A stretch of DNA of 64,000 bases from Lepidonotus clava (GCA_936440205.1 OW387141.1:43099307-43163306); one strand, 5' to 3'; numbered from the stretch's first letter, positions 47,752 to 59,870 are shown. The notes: generated from the sequence alone by a model not told the origin. Made by a program: numbers and translations.

Positions 47752-50358
47752 TTAAGCCACGCCAGCTGGGCTGATTTGGCGTACAAATCGGCCGATTACT
47801 AGCAAACGTCCTAGCCGATGATTGCTAATTCAGATCACCAGTCAGTATACAATATTAAAATGCACATGTTTGAAATTAATCAGTGCTAAAATCGATTGAT
47901 TACTCCTGTAGAATATGCAAATTTTAGCACCGATCGGTCAGCTGACTTGGTCAAAGTCACCTAGTGGTTAAGGTGCTTTAATGTTGTGCAGGGTACAGCA
48001 GTGGGTGGACCATGCTCTACTAGGGGTGGTCCATGCTGTAGGGGTGGGTGGGGTGCATGCAGGGAGGTGTCAGTAGGCCCAGGAGGCAGCTGGGGGATCA
48101 GGCATGCGGCCATCGGTCGTTCAGGTGATGTATGACCTGCTGGGGGCTTCTCCAGTGTCCTCCTTATACTATAGATCTTATCAACAAGAAACAGCTCATT
48201 TTGTGTTTGTCATCTATTAATTACTCACACATTTTGACATTTTTTCTAGACCCCCACCTATGTAATACAAAATAGGGATGTGTTGATACCCTTGCTAACT
48301 GACCCACCCCTTTAGTACGTAAATAATATATAATTATGGGCAGCTCCTCTTCTGACATAGTAATAGTTAGAGTTTTGGCTTGATATCATATATTTCATTA
48401 TATGTAAAGAGTTGTGTAGCAGCAAAACACATATCTCGAGTTGCAGTTTATTGAATCTACAACAACACAATTACAGGCAAAAACAAAATGGCATGAGTTG
48501 GCTGAATATGTTATGGTATTTAAGTGGTTTCTTGTGTCCCACATCTATAGGTGGCAGCACTGGGTGAGTGGGGGTAACTGTGGGTGGTTGCTGGTTGTTG
48601 GGTGGTGGTTGTAGGGATGGGGAGACGGTGGGAGGTGAGGGAGGGGTAAGGTAGTGGCGGGTTAGTCTCCAGGCGGGAGCTTCCTGCTCATTGTCCCCTG
48701 ATCGTGCCTTATTCACCGACACGTCCTCCGCCCACGCACCTCCTGTCCCCGCTACACCCGCTCCAGGAATAGCAGCAGGAGCAGCAGTTCATCATCCCAC
48801 TCCATACCTCAGGCACTAACCCGACATAGGTGGTCATATTTGGCCTATGCTGGTTTTATCTTACATTCCAAATATGTGTAATTCTCCGTATTTGACTTTA
48901 ATAACTTATTCTATGTGTAGTTGTCCCTATCAGGGATAGTTGTGCATGGTTATTTGTATTTCATACACCTGCTGGTTGAAAATGAGAAGTGTTTGCAACA
49001 GAAACTTGATACAATTGGAATGATGAAAATGTTGGCTCTATATGGTATTGTATAATGACAGAAACTAGCTTTGGAAATATCAAATACATACGAATAACGT
49101 GTTTTTCTTTAACTTTCATTAAGAAAATAAGAAAACAAATGTCAGTAATGATGAAAATCTATGTCATTTGCAAACTCATTTCCCTGAATGCACCTATTCA
49201 ATCTGCAGGTTTATTAAAAAAAAACACTAATACTATAAATAAGGAATCCATCATCGGGATAATTGTCTTTTTGGATCCCCTTGCTACTAGAAGGCCTATT
49301 CAGAAGGTTAATTTGGAGATGACAAGGAAATCCAGGTTTATTGCTTTTGCATCCAGCGAATTGTACGACCCTCTCGCCGCTTCACTCATATAAATCGCAT
49401 GAATCTGTCGCGCCTACTCTCCCACAAAACTGTAAATCCCTATAGATGTCCCAGCAATGCTGGGATTCATATTGATATCTCACCGTAAAAATATCCATGA
49501 CTTTGCAATCCCCCCACCGTTGAATGACATTTCTTCCAGTTCACATAACTAATAACTCCACTTATCAGTATCACACGCCCCCTTCCTTCCCCCTCCGCAA
49601 CCCTCCCCTCCCCACACCCACACCCCATACTGCGTTACGACCCAGATGCATATTCATACCCCTCTGATGACAGAACGGTAAACAAAGACTCCTGTGGAGG
49701 ACCCTCACGTCTGGCCATTGTTCCCAGCTTTGTCTGTTGAGTAATAGAGTAGCAGACGAGATGGGGGGAGCGGATTGTGGTGGGGAGGGCTGAGATAGGG
49801 AGGACGTAACCGTCATTGGTACCAAGATTAACACACGTTCTGTTACACTTTACCAGACATACTCTTACATTTGCACTTAGGTAGGTTGATGCTCTGTAAG
49901 GGCTATGTACTGTTAACTCACTAGAATTCATGTATTATTTCACCATGGTAGCCTATTCTTACACAGTAGGCCTACATGGATCACGAACCATAACCTAAAG
50001 CCATATAATATGCCTACAACCATGCATGGTCACTTACTTTTAACCCATGAACCTGTAGGCCTACTATTACATGACTTAATGTAATAGTACTTTACATGAA
50101 AATAACATTGTGTAACGTGACAGTCATGTGTAATAGTGCCCCAGCACGTTCTCTAAACGTATATGAAAGTACCGGTATGTGAACATGGACGTAAGCGTAC
50201 ATATGCCTCTTGACCCATGACATTGGAACCCAGTGCAATTTCAGTGCCACACCAGTGCAAGTATCTTCATCGATAAAGGTCTAGGGATGCTGAGTGAGTG
50301 AAGAGAGCCAATCTTGGACAGACTTGGCTGCTCCAGTAGGTTCGGAACAGCTGGTGCA
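47752..50358. other. Gene-free stretch with G/T-rich patches
   Basis: G/T-rich patches occur at 48000-48110 and 48540-48670, and a C-rich patch at about 49570-49630. TAGTGGTTAAGGTGC at 47962-47976 imitates a tRNA A box, but no B box or clover-leaf follows. A 112-codon frame at 49055-49393 (+) resembles nothing known. Confidence 0.4.
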
Positions 50359-50868
50359 GCTAAAGGCCGTATTACACTATGTGACTAAAACTAGGATATC
50401 ACAGTGAAATGATGATGTATTGGAGTTTAAAGCCTACTAAGCAATTCTTAAGTTATTCGAAACCAACCCACGGTTTTTGGGGTCGTAAGGTGCTTTTCCA
50501 TATGTGCGTTGCGGATGCGTTTTCCCCCCATATAGGGTATGCGGAGGCTATCCGGAATTTCATATATGGGAAAACGCATAGCCTCCGCAAACCTTATTTG
50601 GGCAAAATGCATCTGTATCCTATAGGCCTAAAGAGTACTGGTGGTCGAATGTATGGGTGGAAACGACGGCTAGGCAAGGTAGTGTAACAGGGTGAAATGA
50701 TGGTATTACAGACAGTTCGCATACAGGAACAACATAGTTGTTTGAAGATGGCAATTTTGAGTGTTTTACATAAGTGAAAAACGTGATTTTTTATTTGTCT
50801 TGCTTGCGAAGTGTTGGTGACATTGTGATATCGCACCCATATCGCATAGTGTAATACCTCCTTTAGCC
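50359..50868. mobile_element. MITE with a probable nested insertion
   Basis: The left end GCTAAAGGCCGTATTACACT pairs with the right end, whose inverse reads GCTAAAGGAGGTATTACACT. Both continue to a GATATCAC(A/-) block. TGAAATGATG(A/G)T recurs at about 50407 and 50692, so ~280 bp may be an insertion or internal duplication. That inner block has two interlocking inverted repeats: TGCGTTTTCCC/GGGAAAACGCA and GCGGAGGCTAT/ATAGCCTCCGC. Confidence 0.7.
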
Positions 50869-50942
50869 ATATGTCAGCTATCTGTCACCAACCAGCTTCA
50901 TCAGTGGGCATGTTGTTGGTAAGGGGAGAAGAATGCGTTGGT

Positions 50943-50963
50943 GGGGGGGGGGGGGGGGGGGGG
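50943..50963. repeat. Homopolymer, 21 G
   Basis: An uninterrupted run of 21 G. The length is likely unstable and may also vary through sequencing error. Confidence 0.95.
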
Positions 50964-51959
50964 TGGTATGTGATCATGAGTGAGTCAGGAAATGAAGTAG
51001 GGATGGCTGGGAAAAGAAATAAGTGATTAGGAAAATAACATGATCGTTCTCATGCGATGAAGTGTCTGCACCCGTAGGGATAATTGCAGTAGGGAAAGCT
51101 TTTCTTGAAATATTGTTCTCCTAAGGAAAACACACGAGTTGGCCTATTTTGTAACGTTGATGGCTATGCATAAAAAGCAACGAGAAAATGAAGTTTGTAT
51201 GGGAAATGGGAAAAGACAAAGTCAAGTTAAGAGGAAATGGGATGAAATATCGCACTGATTCAGTAATAATGCCAATAAGTTACTTTTCGTTTATTAGAAT
51301 GTGTTGGTCATCAAGCCACTACCGAATAACCTTTCAGTACGTACTTTGCATTAAATATAGGTCTACAAGTCAAATCTGGTTTGGTTTCGACTTTCAGATT
51401 TGAATAAAAGCTCAATGAACTAACTAAGGTCCAGTCTGAGGCCGAGGTAATTAGTGGTTTACGAATACCACTGGGTTATCATGCTGAAAGAAAAGCATCC
51501 GAAACATACATCTACATGCATGTTATCATTATAGAAACGATGCCTGTTTTCATGCGTGACCATGCTAGTCCAATGACGTATATTACGGCCATCATAGATA
51601 TGTTTAATTATAATGTCTTATTGCAATTAAACTCAATGCAGACCAATTATTACAAGCAGACATCAATCAAAAGGACGATATCTTTATAGAATGTATGGCT
51701 AGACATATCTATCAATTCTTTTTTCATGCCTCTTCCTTGTGTCTATGCTATTTCATAATGGTCACGTAATCACTTATATAATTATGCATTTTTGGCTTAT
51801 CTTTTAGCCAGCCATTTTGAATAATACAATAACTTAAACCTCGGTGAAAAGTCTAACCTTCAATTGATTTGGTTAGCCAGTTATATAATGAGTTATCAGT
51901 GCAAACGTCAATTTAAATAACAGCAGGGATGAGGGAAAGGCGCAACATTAAATTGATTG
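50964..51959. other. Gene-free stretch
   Basis: AT-rich DNA directly upstream of the CpG island; no supported feature. Confidence 0.45.
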
Positions 51960-52539
51960 ACTATCAGGAGGCATTGTGTTGGAGAGTGTAGTCTCAGACC
52001 AGCGTGGTCGTTCATCGATCTCCCTGTGGGTGCGGGGATCGCTGCCACTATTTCACGGGCACAGCACTGCCACCTGGTGACTGCTCGGGCTAGTCAGTGA
52101 AGGGGAAGGGGCGTGTGGAGGGGGGAGTGGTAGTAGGAGGGGACCCCAGTCAGTCAGTCAGCCAGCCAGTGAAAGGAACCACGGGGAGGCAGAGACGGGG
52201 AGGTAGTGCGATAAGCAGACAGAGTAGTAGTTAAAGGCAGTCCGGTGCGTGGTGCTGTAGATACGTCCCTCGTGGGCCACAGACAGCGTGTGGGGGTTTC
52301 AATGGAGCGGACAGCGAACGTGGCAGACGAGGCGAGCGGTGGTCGGATTAAAGAACAGGCTCAATAGCAGGCAGTGGGCGTGCGAGCAGGATAATCACCG
52401 GGATTATCACACACGATCAGCCGCGGCCGGGAGGAGAGGCGGCCAGGCCCTGCCCAGCGTTGGCTGCAGACGCGGGCCGCCAACAGCTGCTCCAGGGTCC
52501 GGGCAGACGCGCGCGTCTCACGGCCGGAGACAGCAGCGT
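51960..52539 (+). promoter_or_regulatory. CpG island start / putative promoter of the 435-aa gene
   Basis: Base composition changes abruptly from AT-rich to CpG-rich here, and the island continues through the coding frame to about 54990. CTGCCACCTGGTGA (52067-52080) resembles a CTCF site on the minus strand. GGGGAAGGGGCGTGTGG and GGGGAGTGG runs could bind SP/KLF factors. A short (CAGT)n run lies at 52147-52170. No TATA box was found and the start site cannot be placed exactly. Confidence 0.5.
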
Positions 52540-53225
52540 TCTGTTGGGAACAGCGGCGTTCTGTGAGGGACAGTTCGGCGTTTTGTTGGAGACAGCAGTG
52601 TTCTGTTAGGGACAGCGACGCTCTGCCAGTGATGTTCTGCTGGTAACAGCGATATTCTATTGGAGACATCATCGTTCTGCTAGGAAACAGCAGAGTTCTG
52701 TGAGGGACAGTGACCTTCTGTCAGGGACAGCGGTATTTTATCGGGATTAGCTGCATTTTATTAGGGACTGCCAGGGACAGCGGTATTGTGTTAGGACTGT
52801 GCCATTCTTTCAGGGACAGCAGCGTTCTGACGAGGACAGTGGTATTCTGTCAGAGACAACAGTGTTCCGTCAGAAGCAGCGGCGTTTTGTTGGAGACAGA
52901 GAGCAGTGTTCTGTAAGGGACAGTGGTGCTCTACCAGTGACGTTCTGTTGGTAACAGCGGTATTCTATCAGGGGACAGCAGCATTCTGTTGGGGACAGCA
53001 CCGTTCTGTTAGGAAGAGTGGTGTTCTTTTGGGAACAGTGGCTTTCTCTCAGGAACAGTGGCATTCTATTGGGGACAGCCAGAAACGGTGGCATTGTGTT
53101 AGGACTGAGCCATTTCAGGAACAACAGTGTTGTGTCAGGGACAGCAAAATTCTGTCAGGGAGAGCGGCGTCTTTTGGGGACGGCAACGTTCTATGGAGAT
53201 ACCAGCATTCTGTTTGGGTCCTCGG
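52540..53225 (+). repeat. 20-bp minisatellite with ~307-bp higher-order repeat
   Basis: The basic unit is near TTCTGTTGGGGACAGCRGCG and is repeated about 30 times with drift. Whole phrases recur about 307 bp apart: CCAGTGA(T/C)GTTCTG at 52626 and 52933, and TTAGGACTG at 52791 and 53099. A block of about 15 units was therefore duplicated as one. It lies inside the CpG island, upstream of the ATG at 53654, so probably in the promoter or 5' untranslated exon. Because 20 is not a multiple of 3, frames through it shift and are not coding. Confidence 0.9.
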
Positions 53226-53653
53226 CGCGCTCACACCTCGTACTAGACGTTGGCAGAGGGCACCAAGGGAAGCTTTTGTGAGGGGGCGGCATGCAGAGGG
53301 CTATTTAGCAGAGGGCTATTCAGCCCAGGGCTCTCGGGGACTGACTGTGGGAACGGTCTACCACAGGAGTGGGTGTTGTCAGGGGGTAAGGGGCTCGTAC
53401 GTGCCTCTTTGTGCGAATCAAACAGTGGTGGAGTGTGCAGCAGCTGGAAAACATTACTGCACGGGCCGCAGTGAAGTATTAGCGGAAGCTCTATTGAATG
53501 AGGAGTACGGAGGGGAATAGACCAAACAGCCAACCAAAGGAAATGCGACTGGTACTTGTTCTTACATCTAACTCCATCCAGAGGTAACTTTGTGTTGTTT
53601 TCTCTACCTGATTACCCTACCTATACTTTGGTGAACTCGGACACACATATACC

Positions 53654-54961
53654 ATGGCTACAGGAGGTATGGTGTCCTCGGCGTCTGCCGGGGAGACAGG
53701 CTCCGGCGCGGCCACCACCTCACATAAAGACAGGCCCACTGGATTACCGGCCAGCGTCCCCAAGATCTTCCTCAACACGACGTCCAGAGACAAGATCTGC
53801 CTGTTGCCCCCTGACCGCTACACGCGGGTGAGTCGGCCCGACCGCTGCGGCCCCGTCTGTTCGGCCGCCTGCGGGTCGTGCAGCCTGCCCAACCTGACGT
53901 CGGAACCGGAACTGGTTCTCTCCCACCCGCGTCCGCCGCCATGTAAAGTCGACGGTAGAAGCGGCGGCGGAAGTGGAGGAGTCGGGGGCGCATGCGCACA
54001 TGATGACGGACATCGACGACAGCACCAGATACGGCGCGCCAGTGGTCCGCCGACCGGAAGCGGTAAGCTCAGCGTCTACTGCTCCCCGCGCGTGTCACGG
54101 CGCGGGTTTGCCGACGCTCTGGGCGGAACCGGATGTAGCGGCGGAACCGGAACCGGCGTGGCGGTGCTGAGCGAGAACCACCACCGACTCGGGGAGTACT
54201 CGTGGCTGCACAACGCGGACGTGGCCAAGTTTATAAAAAGTGAGTTAAACCGGCGGGAGAGTAACAGTTCGGTGGAGAGCGACAGCTCCTTACGTAGCGC
54301 CAGCCACGTGTCCACGTGCGCCACGTCGGAGTACACGCGCTTCACGTCGTGTGACCGCCTCAGCCTACCCGTCCACGACCTCTCCCCCAGCTTCCCGTCC
54401 CCTCCTGGCCGCCTCCGCCGCATCTTCTCCAACCCGGAGGCGCCCTTCTTAAAGGAGCCCTCACCAGGGGGCGACTCCCTGATGCGGGACTCCAAGAGCT
54501 GCTCCGACCTCAAGGACCAGAGCAGCTCGCCGTCGTCGCTCGTCAACCACTCGGCCCTGGAGCGCAAGTTGACGAGCGACGCCACCAACCTGCTCTCCCC
54601 GCCGCCCCTGCTCCAGAACGCGCTCCTCCAGGGCTTTGCCACCTCAGAGGGCGACGGTGGCGCCACGTGCGGCTGTAGCGGCGATGGTGGAGGTGTGGGG
54701 CAGCTACAGGGAGACGCGGGGGGTAAATCCGCCCGGGGGGGTGTCCAGTCGACCTGCGTCCCCATCATCGGCTCCCCGCCGCCCATCGACGGCTGGGAGG
54801 AGCGCGTGACCGGAAGCGCGTCCACGCAGGGATTAAAAGACGGCGGAAGTGTCTCCAGGGACCTTATGATCCGGCAGTGGCTCCAGGGCGTCGATCCGGC
54901 CATCGTCGTGTCACATGATTACGGCGGCAACGCCGGCGCAGGCGCATTCGCCAGCTCCTGA
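53654..54961 (+). CDS. Unassigned Ser/Gly/Pro-rich protein, 435 aa
   Basis: This is the only convincing protein gene. The start ATG sits in a perfect context (ACCATGG), and codons strongly prefer G or C in the third position throughout. The product has no signal peptide or membrane segment, so it is probably intracellular. Most of it is low-complexity: Gly-rich at residues 101-113 and 157-170 and Ser-rich at 203-222, with Pro-rich SH3-type stretches (HPRPPPCK 91-98; SPSFPSPPG 244-252). Possible folded parts are a conserved-looking N-terminal strip KIFLNTTSRDKICLLPPDRY (37-56), a Cys cluster (CGPVCSAACGSC, 65-76), a helix with EYSWLHNADVAKFI (181-194) and a C-terminal helix SRDLMIRQWLQG (401-412). 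RRIFSNP (255-261) fits a mode-2 14-3-3 site (RxxxSxP). GTGAGT at 53828-53833 is a donor-like sequence, so residues 1-58 might also be spliced to another exon. The short C-terminal helix faintly recalls FAM110 proteins; this is weak and not a call. Confidence 0.8.
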   Translation: MATGGMVSSASAGETGSGAATTSHKDRPTGLPASVPKIFLNTTSRDKICLLPPDRYTRVSRPDRCGPVCSAACGSCSLPNLTSEPELVLSHPRPPPCKVDGRSGGGSGGVGGACAHDDGHRRQHQIRRASGPPTGSGKLSVYCSPRVSRRGFADALGGTGCSGGTGTGVAVLSENHHRLGEYSWLHNADVAKFIKSELNRRESNSSVESDSSLRSASHVSTCATSEYTRFTSCDRLSLPVHDLSPSFPSPPGRLRRIFSNPEAPFLKEPSPGGDSLMRDSKSCSDLKDQSSSPSSLVNHSALERKLTSDATNLLSPPPLLQNALLQGFATSEGDGGATCGCSGDGGGVGQLQGDAGGKSARGGVQSTCVPIIGSPPPIDGWEERVTGSASTQGLKDGGSVSRDLMIRQWLQGVDPAIVVSHDYGGNAGAGAFASS

Positions 54962-57098
54962 CCACTTCCGGTAGACACTACCCAGCGCCTGGAGTGACGA
55001 GGGAGTGACGTCACCACGCCGGTAAAAATAGCCATATATGGATGTTCTGTGATGAAGTACTTTGTAAGATGATTAGACCTTTGGGGGCCAATACCAGCTG
55101 AGGATAAGGAGTAGTGTATTATTTAAGGTGCAGTATGTCCATATATATGGGGCACTAACGAAATTATACATGTAGACAGACTTGCTAATGGGGTTTATAG
55201 AAATTCTTCCAAAGCCCAATACAATATAACGTATGAAAACAGTTTGCCGGCCATACAGTACACATAATAGGCTCAGATGTATCGGATAAGATTAGTGTTA
55301 CAACACAGCATCGTTCAATTGACATACATGATTAAAAAGAGAATGTATAATTCAAGACTCGACGTCTTATGAAACATAAAGTATATTGTTATTTAATAAT
55401 GATGGAGTCCTGTTACTGTTTTTCCGCGTGTGTCGTTCAGCAGCGTTTGCATGGATAAGAAGCCTGGGGCAATATTATCTTACTTTATTCAACGGTAAAG
55501 ATTTCTGTATATGAAAATGATATATATTTCTTGGGTGACTTGTCCTTGGACGTCACTGTTAAAGCCTCAGTTTATTAAAGGGGTATTAGATCACGCGTTC
55601 AAAAACGTTTAAACAATCACACAACTATTTTCTCTGAAGTGATCAAAACTTAACCCAAACTATTCAACTTTTCTTTGGTGGACAGTAATGATGGTAACTT
55701 TGCGACCATTAATCATTCCGAAACCAGGTTTCCTAAAATAACCAAACTGACTAAAAGATCAATATTCACAATGCGCTGAAATCCCTTTCATTCCCTCCAG
55801 CTTCTCTAAATTCAGAATGCAGAAACACACGCACAGCAAATATTGACGGTATCGTATGTCATTTATAAACGAACAGACGAAGAGATGATAAAACAAAGAG
55901 CTGTAACATGACACGTTGAACTGACAGCTGCAGACTGAGTCATAGTTGACGCAAAGTAAATATCAGTTTTGAACATCATTTTATTTGACACTGCTCGCAT
56001 TCTTCCCACCTTAGTGCTACGAAGTACCTACTGTATGATACATTGATTTGGTAAAAACATTTTATCAGCAATTCTGGCATTTACATGATCGACCCAAAGT
56101 ATTACTGTTTGAATCGTTCAATTATATCAAATAGATTATAATTATTATCATTTGTTGAGTCTGGTGATACTTTAGATCCAGACCTATAATAGTTAAGAAA
56201 TAAGAGTAAGTTTAATTAATTAACCTGTTAAAAACCTACTTTAATCACATCTAATTTACTTTAATAGTATGTCTTACATCAGAATAACGCTTTTTTATTT
56301 GAACCACACAATCAGCAAAAGATATCTTAGCAATATTCAGCAAATTCTCTCAGAAGGAATCTAAATCTGATAGTTAAATAGCTAATAAATCCGAAGGCAA
56401 AACAGACCTAATTAATGGGTTTTCAATCTCCATAGATAACCTTTTTTCCCGGAAAACAGAGACGGATGTGCAATCTGATGAAAATTTATTACAGACCAAA
56501 CAGTTACTGGAACAGGTTGCCATGAGTTGTTGATTTCAAGTAATTATCTCTAATGTCACCAAACTGGTCTTTTTGTGCCTCATCCTTTTTATTCGCTCAG
56601 AGATCTGAAAACGTCGGCGACAGGGGAATGTTTCCCAGTGTGATTACAAGTCAGCAGTGGTTTTTATGTGTGATAACAAACAGTGGTGTAAAAAAACGGA
56701 AACAGGCATCCAGCAAATTGTTCTGGCTTTTGGAAATAACCGAGAGCATTGGCGAGGCTGCACGACCTAATCAGGTGCGTGTTGATTAGATGGCTTTTAT
56801 CAGTGATCGATTGCGGACTCTTACAGGTAGGAGTTGTTGCCTCAGGCAAGGCTTTGAGCTGCTCCGAGCAGGAGCTCAGGAGCTCGGACTGAGTGAAAAG
56901 TGCCCACCTAAGCATTTTTTTCTGAACTCCCACTTTATATTATTTAGTGAGACATAATTAGGAATGTATACATATAGCTGTGAATTTATATAGATATTAC
57001 TTTTTTCATATAGCTATGTATAAATTTATATAATTTATATAAATATTTACATAGCTATATGCATATGTATGTAATTACATACAATGTTATACCATAAT

Positions 57099-57100
<2 letters not shown>
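54962..57100 (+). other. 3' flank of the 435-aa gene
   Basis: It begins inside the CpG island, with a full CRE palindrome TGACGTCA at 55006-55013, 45 bp past the stop. Composition turns AT-rich by about 55040. ATTAAA at 55331-55336 is the first plausible poly(A) signal, without an obvious downstream G/T element. After that no feature is supported. At 56940-57080 there is a palindromic AT-rich patch with repeated ATATAGCTAT and AATTTATATAA phrases. Confidence 0.45.

Positions 57101-57168
<68 letters not shown>
57101..57168. repeat. (CA)n(TA)n microsatellite
   Basis: A pure CA run (57101-57152) passes directly into TA (57153-57168). Confidence 0.97.
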
Positions 57169-57503
57169 CATATATAAATCATGTATAGATACATGTATAG
57201 TATGCATGTGTGAATAAATGATGCGGAAGTAGCCCCGTAGGTCCATGGTACAATCATATTCCCCAATGGTGTAACATGAAACCTCAGTCCACAAGTACTT
57301 AAGTTAAGGAGCTCTTTTTCACAATTAATTAATTCAATTTAATTTTTGCAATTTTGCAAAGGTTTCTTATAAAGAAATCTGGGCCTGGCTTTCTCAAATA
57401 CGTGATTTGACTAAAACACCGATTCTGGTAATACAGTAAAATCCCCATAATTCGCACAAGCACTTTTCATTCTGTTTGAGCTGCAGTGTCCAAGTGGGAC
57501 ATT

Positions 57504-57505
<2 letters not shown>

Positions 57506-57547
<42 letters not shown>

Positions 57548-57709
57548 CACACACACTCTCATAAACACACACACAGACACGCACACACGCACGCACACAC
57601 AGACAGACACACACCACACACACACACACACACACATGCACACACACACCACAAACACCACACACACATGCACATGCACACACACCACACACCACACACA
57701 CCACACCCA

Positions 57710-57771
<62 letters not shown>
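57506..57771. repeat. Compound CA-rich microsatellite, ~265 bp
   Basis: Pure CA at both ends (57506-57542 and about 57713-57771) with a middle of CACACC, ACACGCAC, CAGACA and CATGCACA variants. Open frames on both strands (Thr-His or Cys-Val) are artefacts of the repeat. Confidence 0.97.
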
Positions 57772-57774
<3 letters not shown>

Positions 57775-58384
57775 TATGTACAGAACATATCGTTGGATTT
57801 TCAACAAAATAAAGTAGCATTCGATAACTATTGTTGAAGAAACTGATACTATGTCGAAATAGTGGTAACACCGTGTCCATTTATATGATAAATATACAGC
57901 GTCTAATTCGAACATTTACGCAATTGGTTCTATAGCTACAATGTAGCTAAGAATCCTCCACTTCCTAACTGCAGTTGGTCTATCGCGTTCTTTATCTTCT
58001 GCAGAAAGTGTCAGACGATTCTAAAGGCCGAGGCAATCCAGACATTATTAAAGGGTACCTAAAACACTTATGCACGAAAGGTTTTATGTAAAATGTGAAG
58101 GAAACTATGGATGTATATTACATAATGTTGAGGTGGTCACAGGTGAGTAAATATTCATATTCTTGGATCGACTGCACGACGTTCGTCACGCATTGAATTA
58201 ATAAGCCACGCCCCAGTTTGCTAGCGACAAACATAACGTGATTAATCAGTCTATTAGACCAGCTTCTTTGTTACTGGCAGAACAGTGGTAGTGTATGTGG
58301 GGAAAGTTACGAATCAGCTTTGCCTTAAGAAATTCTGATATTTTGTACATACCGATTTGCAATCGTACGTCACAGTTTTTCATG

Positions 58385-58442
58385 TACACACAGACACACA
58401 CACACAGACACAGACACACAGACACACAGACACACAGACACA

Positions 58443-58500
<58 letters not shown>

Positions 58501-58508
58501 CATATATT
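58385..58508. repeat. (CAGACA)/(CA)n/(TA)n microsatellite
   Basis: CAGACACA-type units pass into CA and then 20 or more bases of TA. The CA-to-TA order matches the array at 57101. Confidence 0.97.
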
Positions 58509-59072
58509 ATATGCATCCTATCCCAAATGTCAATAAACTACACGAAAGCAAATTCAACACTAACATTCACATTTTAAGCCAAATATTGCCAGACAAATGT
58601 CAGTGCCTTACTAATTTTACTGTACCACTACTGTTCTGTAAGTGGTATTCGTAGAGCGTTGTCAAGGTTTATGTCCAGGCTTGGATCGATTATTCAATAC
58701 TGGAAAGTAGCCTTGGAAAATGACCAGTTTGTGACAACATCAATTTTCATTTATTTACGAGAAAAAAAAACTGATCCATCTAACGCAATTAATTCATTGA
58801 TGAAATGCATTGTACGTCAAGATGAATGGTATTCATAACCCTGACATTGTTTTAAGATCAAAAGAAGGTTGACGTCCTATTCTGCAGACGGTGGATTTTA
58901 TTCCTCCTACTGAAGTGTTACTGGAGGACGGTCCGGGAGTGGCGGGCAGTGGAGGGGATTAAGGTCACAGTCTCTGCCCTTGGTTTTTCCTCTGGAGAGC
59001 TTTAAGATGCCAGGAGGCTATAAGGCTTAACGACCAATGCGGTCCTATTGGGGCAACCTACTTAGCCCCGCC
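58509..59072. other. Gene-free stretch; possible regulatory patch
   Basis: At 58910-59035 a balanced-composition patch includes GGGGATTAAGGTCACAG (bicoid/Otx-like plus a receptor half-site). Nothing else is supported. Confidence 0.3.
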
Positions 59073-59870
59073 CACTTCTCCACTCCTCCCCCTCCCCAAC
59101 CACCTTCTGACCCTCCTCCTCCCCCTAACCCATATTCCCCTCCTCCCCTACCACCTCCTAACCCTCCTCCTCCCCCTAACCCATATTCCCCTCCTCCCCT
59201 ACCACCTCCTAACCCACCTCCCCCTCCTGCTCCTGCACCTCCCCTTCCTCCTCTTAACCTTCCTGCACCTTCTCCCCCTCCTGCTCCTTAACCCCATCCT
59301 GCTCCTGCTCCTCCTATACCTTCTAACCCTCCTTCTGCTCCTCCTGCTCCTACTCCTCCTCCACCTCTCCTCCTCCTACTCCTCCTCCTCCTCCTCCTCC
59401 TCCTCCTCCTCCTCCTAATCTTCCTTTACCATTTTCTCCTGCTCCTAACCCCCATCCTGTTCCCGCTGCTCCTCCACCTTCTTACCCTGCTCCTGCTCCT
59501 GCTCCTCCGTCTCCTTCTCTTCCTCCACACCCTAAGCCTCCCCATCTCCCCCTTCCTCCCTCTCCCCCCTCCTCCTTCCTCCCTCCTGTCCCTCCTCCTC
59601 CTCCCCCTCCCCCTCTTCCTCTTCCTCCTCCTCCTCCTCCTCCCCCTCCTCCTCCTCCCCCTCCTCCTCCCCCTCCTCCTCCCCCTTCTCCTCCCCGCCT
59701 CCTCCCTCTTCCCCCTCCTCCTATTTCCCCTCATTTTCCTCCTCCTCCCCCTCTTCCTCTTCCTCCGCAACTTCCTCCGCAACTTCCTCCTCCTCTTCCT
59801 CTTCCTAACCTTCCTCCTCCTAACCTTCCTTCTTACCCTCCTGCTATATTCCTGCTCCTGCTTTGGTCTT
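59073..59870. repeat. ~0.8-kb pyrimidine tract, (CCT)n and CTCCTC
   Basis: Almost purely C/T on the + strand. It contains a 51-bp tandem unit (CATATTCCCC at 59131 and 59182) that is 17 codons long, so one frame reads a PPPNPYSPPPLPP repeat by construction. The minus strand reads Arg/Lys repeats. Both are judged non-coding. Such tracts can form triplex (H) DNA. Confidence 0.95.

Noticed and set aside
47499-47786. Pro-His repeat protein on the minus strand
   Set aside because: Translation of the (GGGGAT)n array.
47962-47976. tRNA or tRNA-derived SINE (A-box-like TAGTGGTTAAGGTGC)
   Set aside because: No B box at the right distance and no clover-leaf; similar isolated B-box-like GGTTCAATCC words (e.g. 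near 14804 and 61413) also lack partners.
52906-53520. 204-codon frame through the minisatellite
   Set aside because: The 20-bp unit shifts frame every copy, so the translation is an accident of repeat composition.
54076-54903. 275-codon minus-strand frame opposite the 435-aa gene
   Set aside because: GC-rich DNA lacks stops on both strands. The plus frame has the consistent G/C third-position bias and a perfect start; the minus frame mirrors it.
57411-57915. Cys-Val and Thr-His repeat proteins
   Set aside because: Pure translations of CA/TG dinucleotide repeats, open in several frames at once.
59037-59782. Pro-rich (+) and Arg/Lys-rich (-) proteins
   Set aside because: Both are translations of a C/T-only tract; no codon bias or start context supports them.
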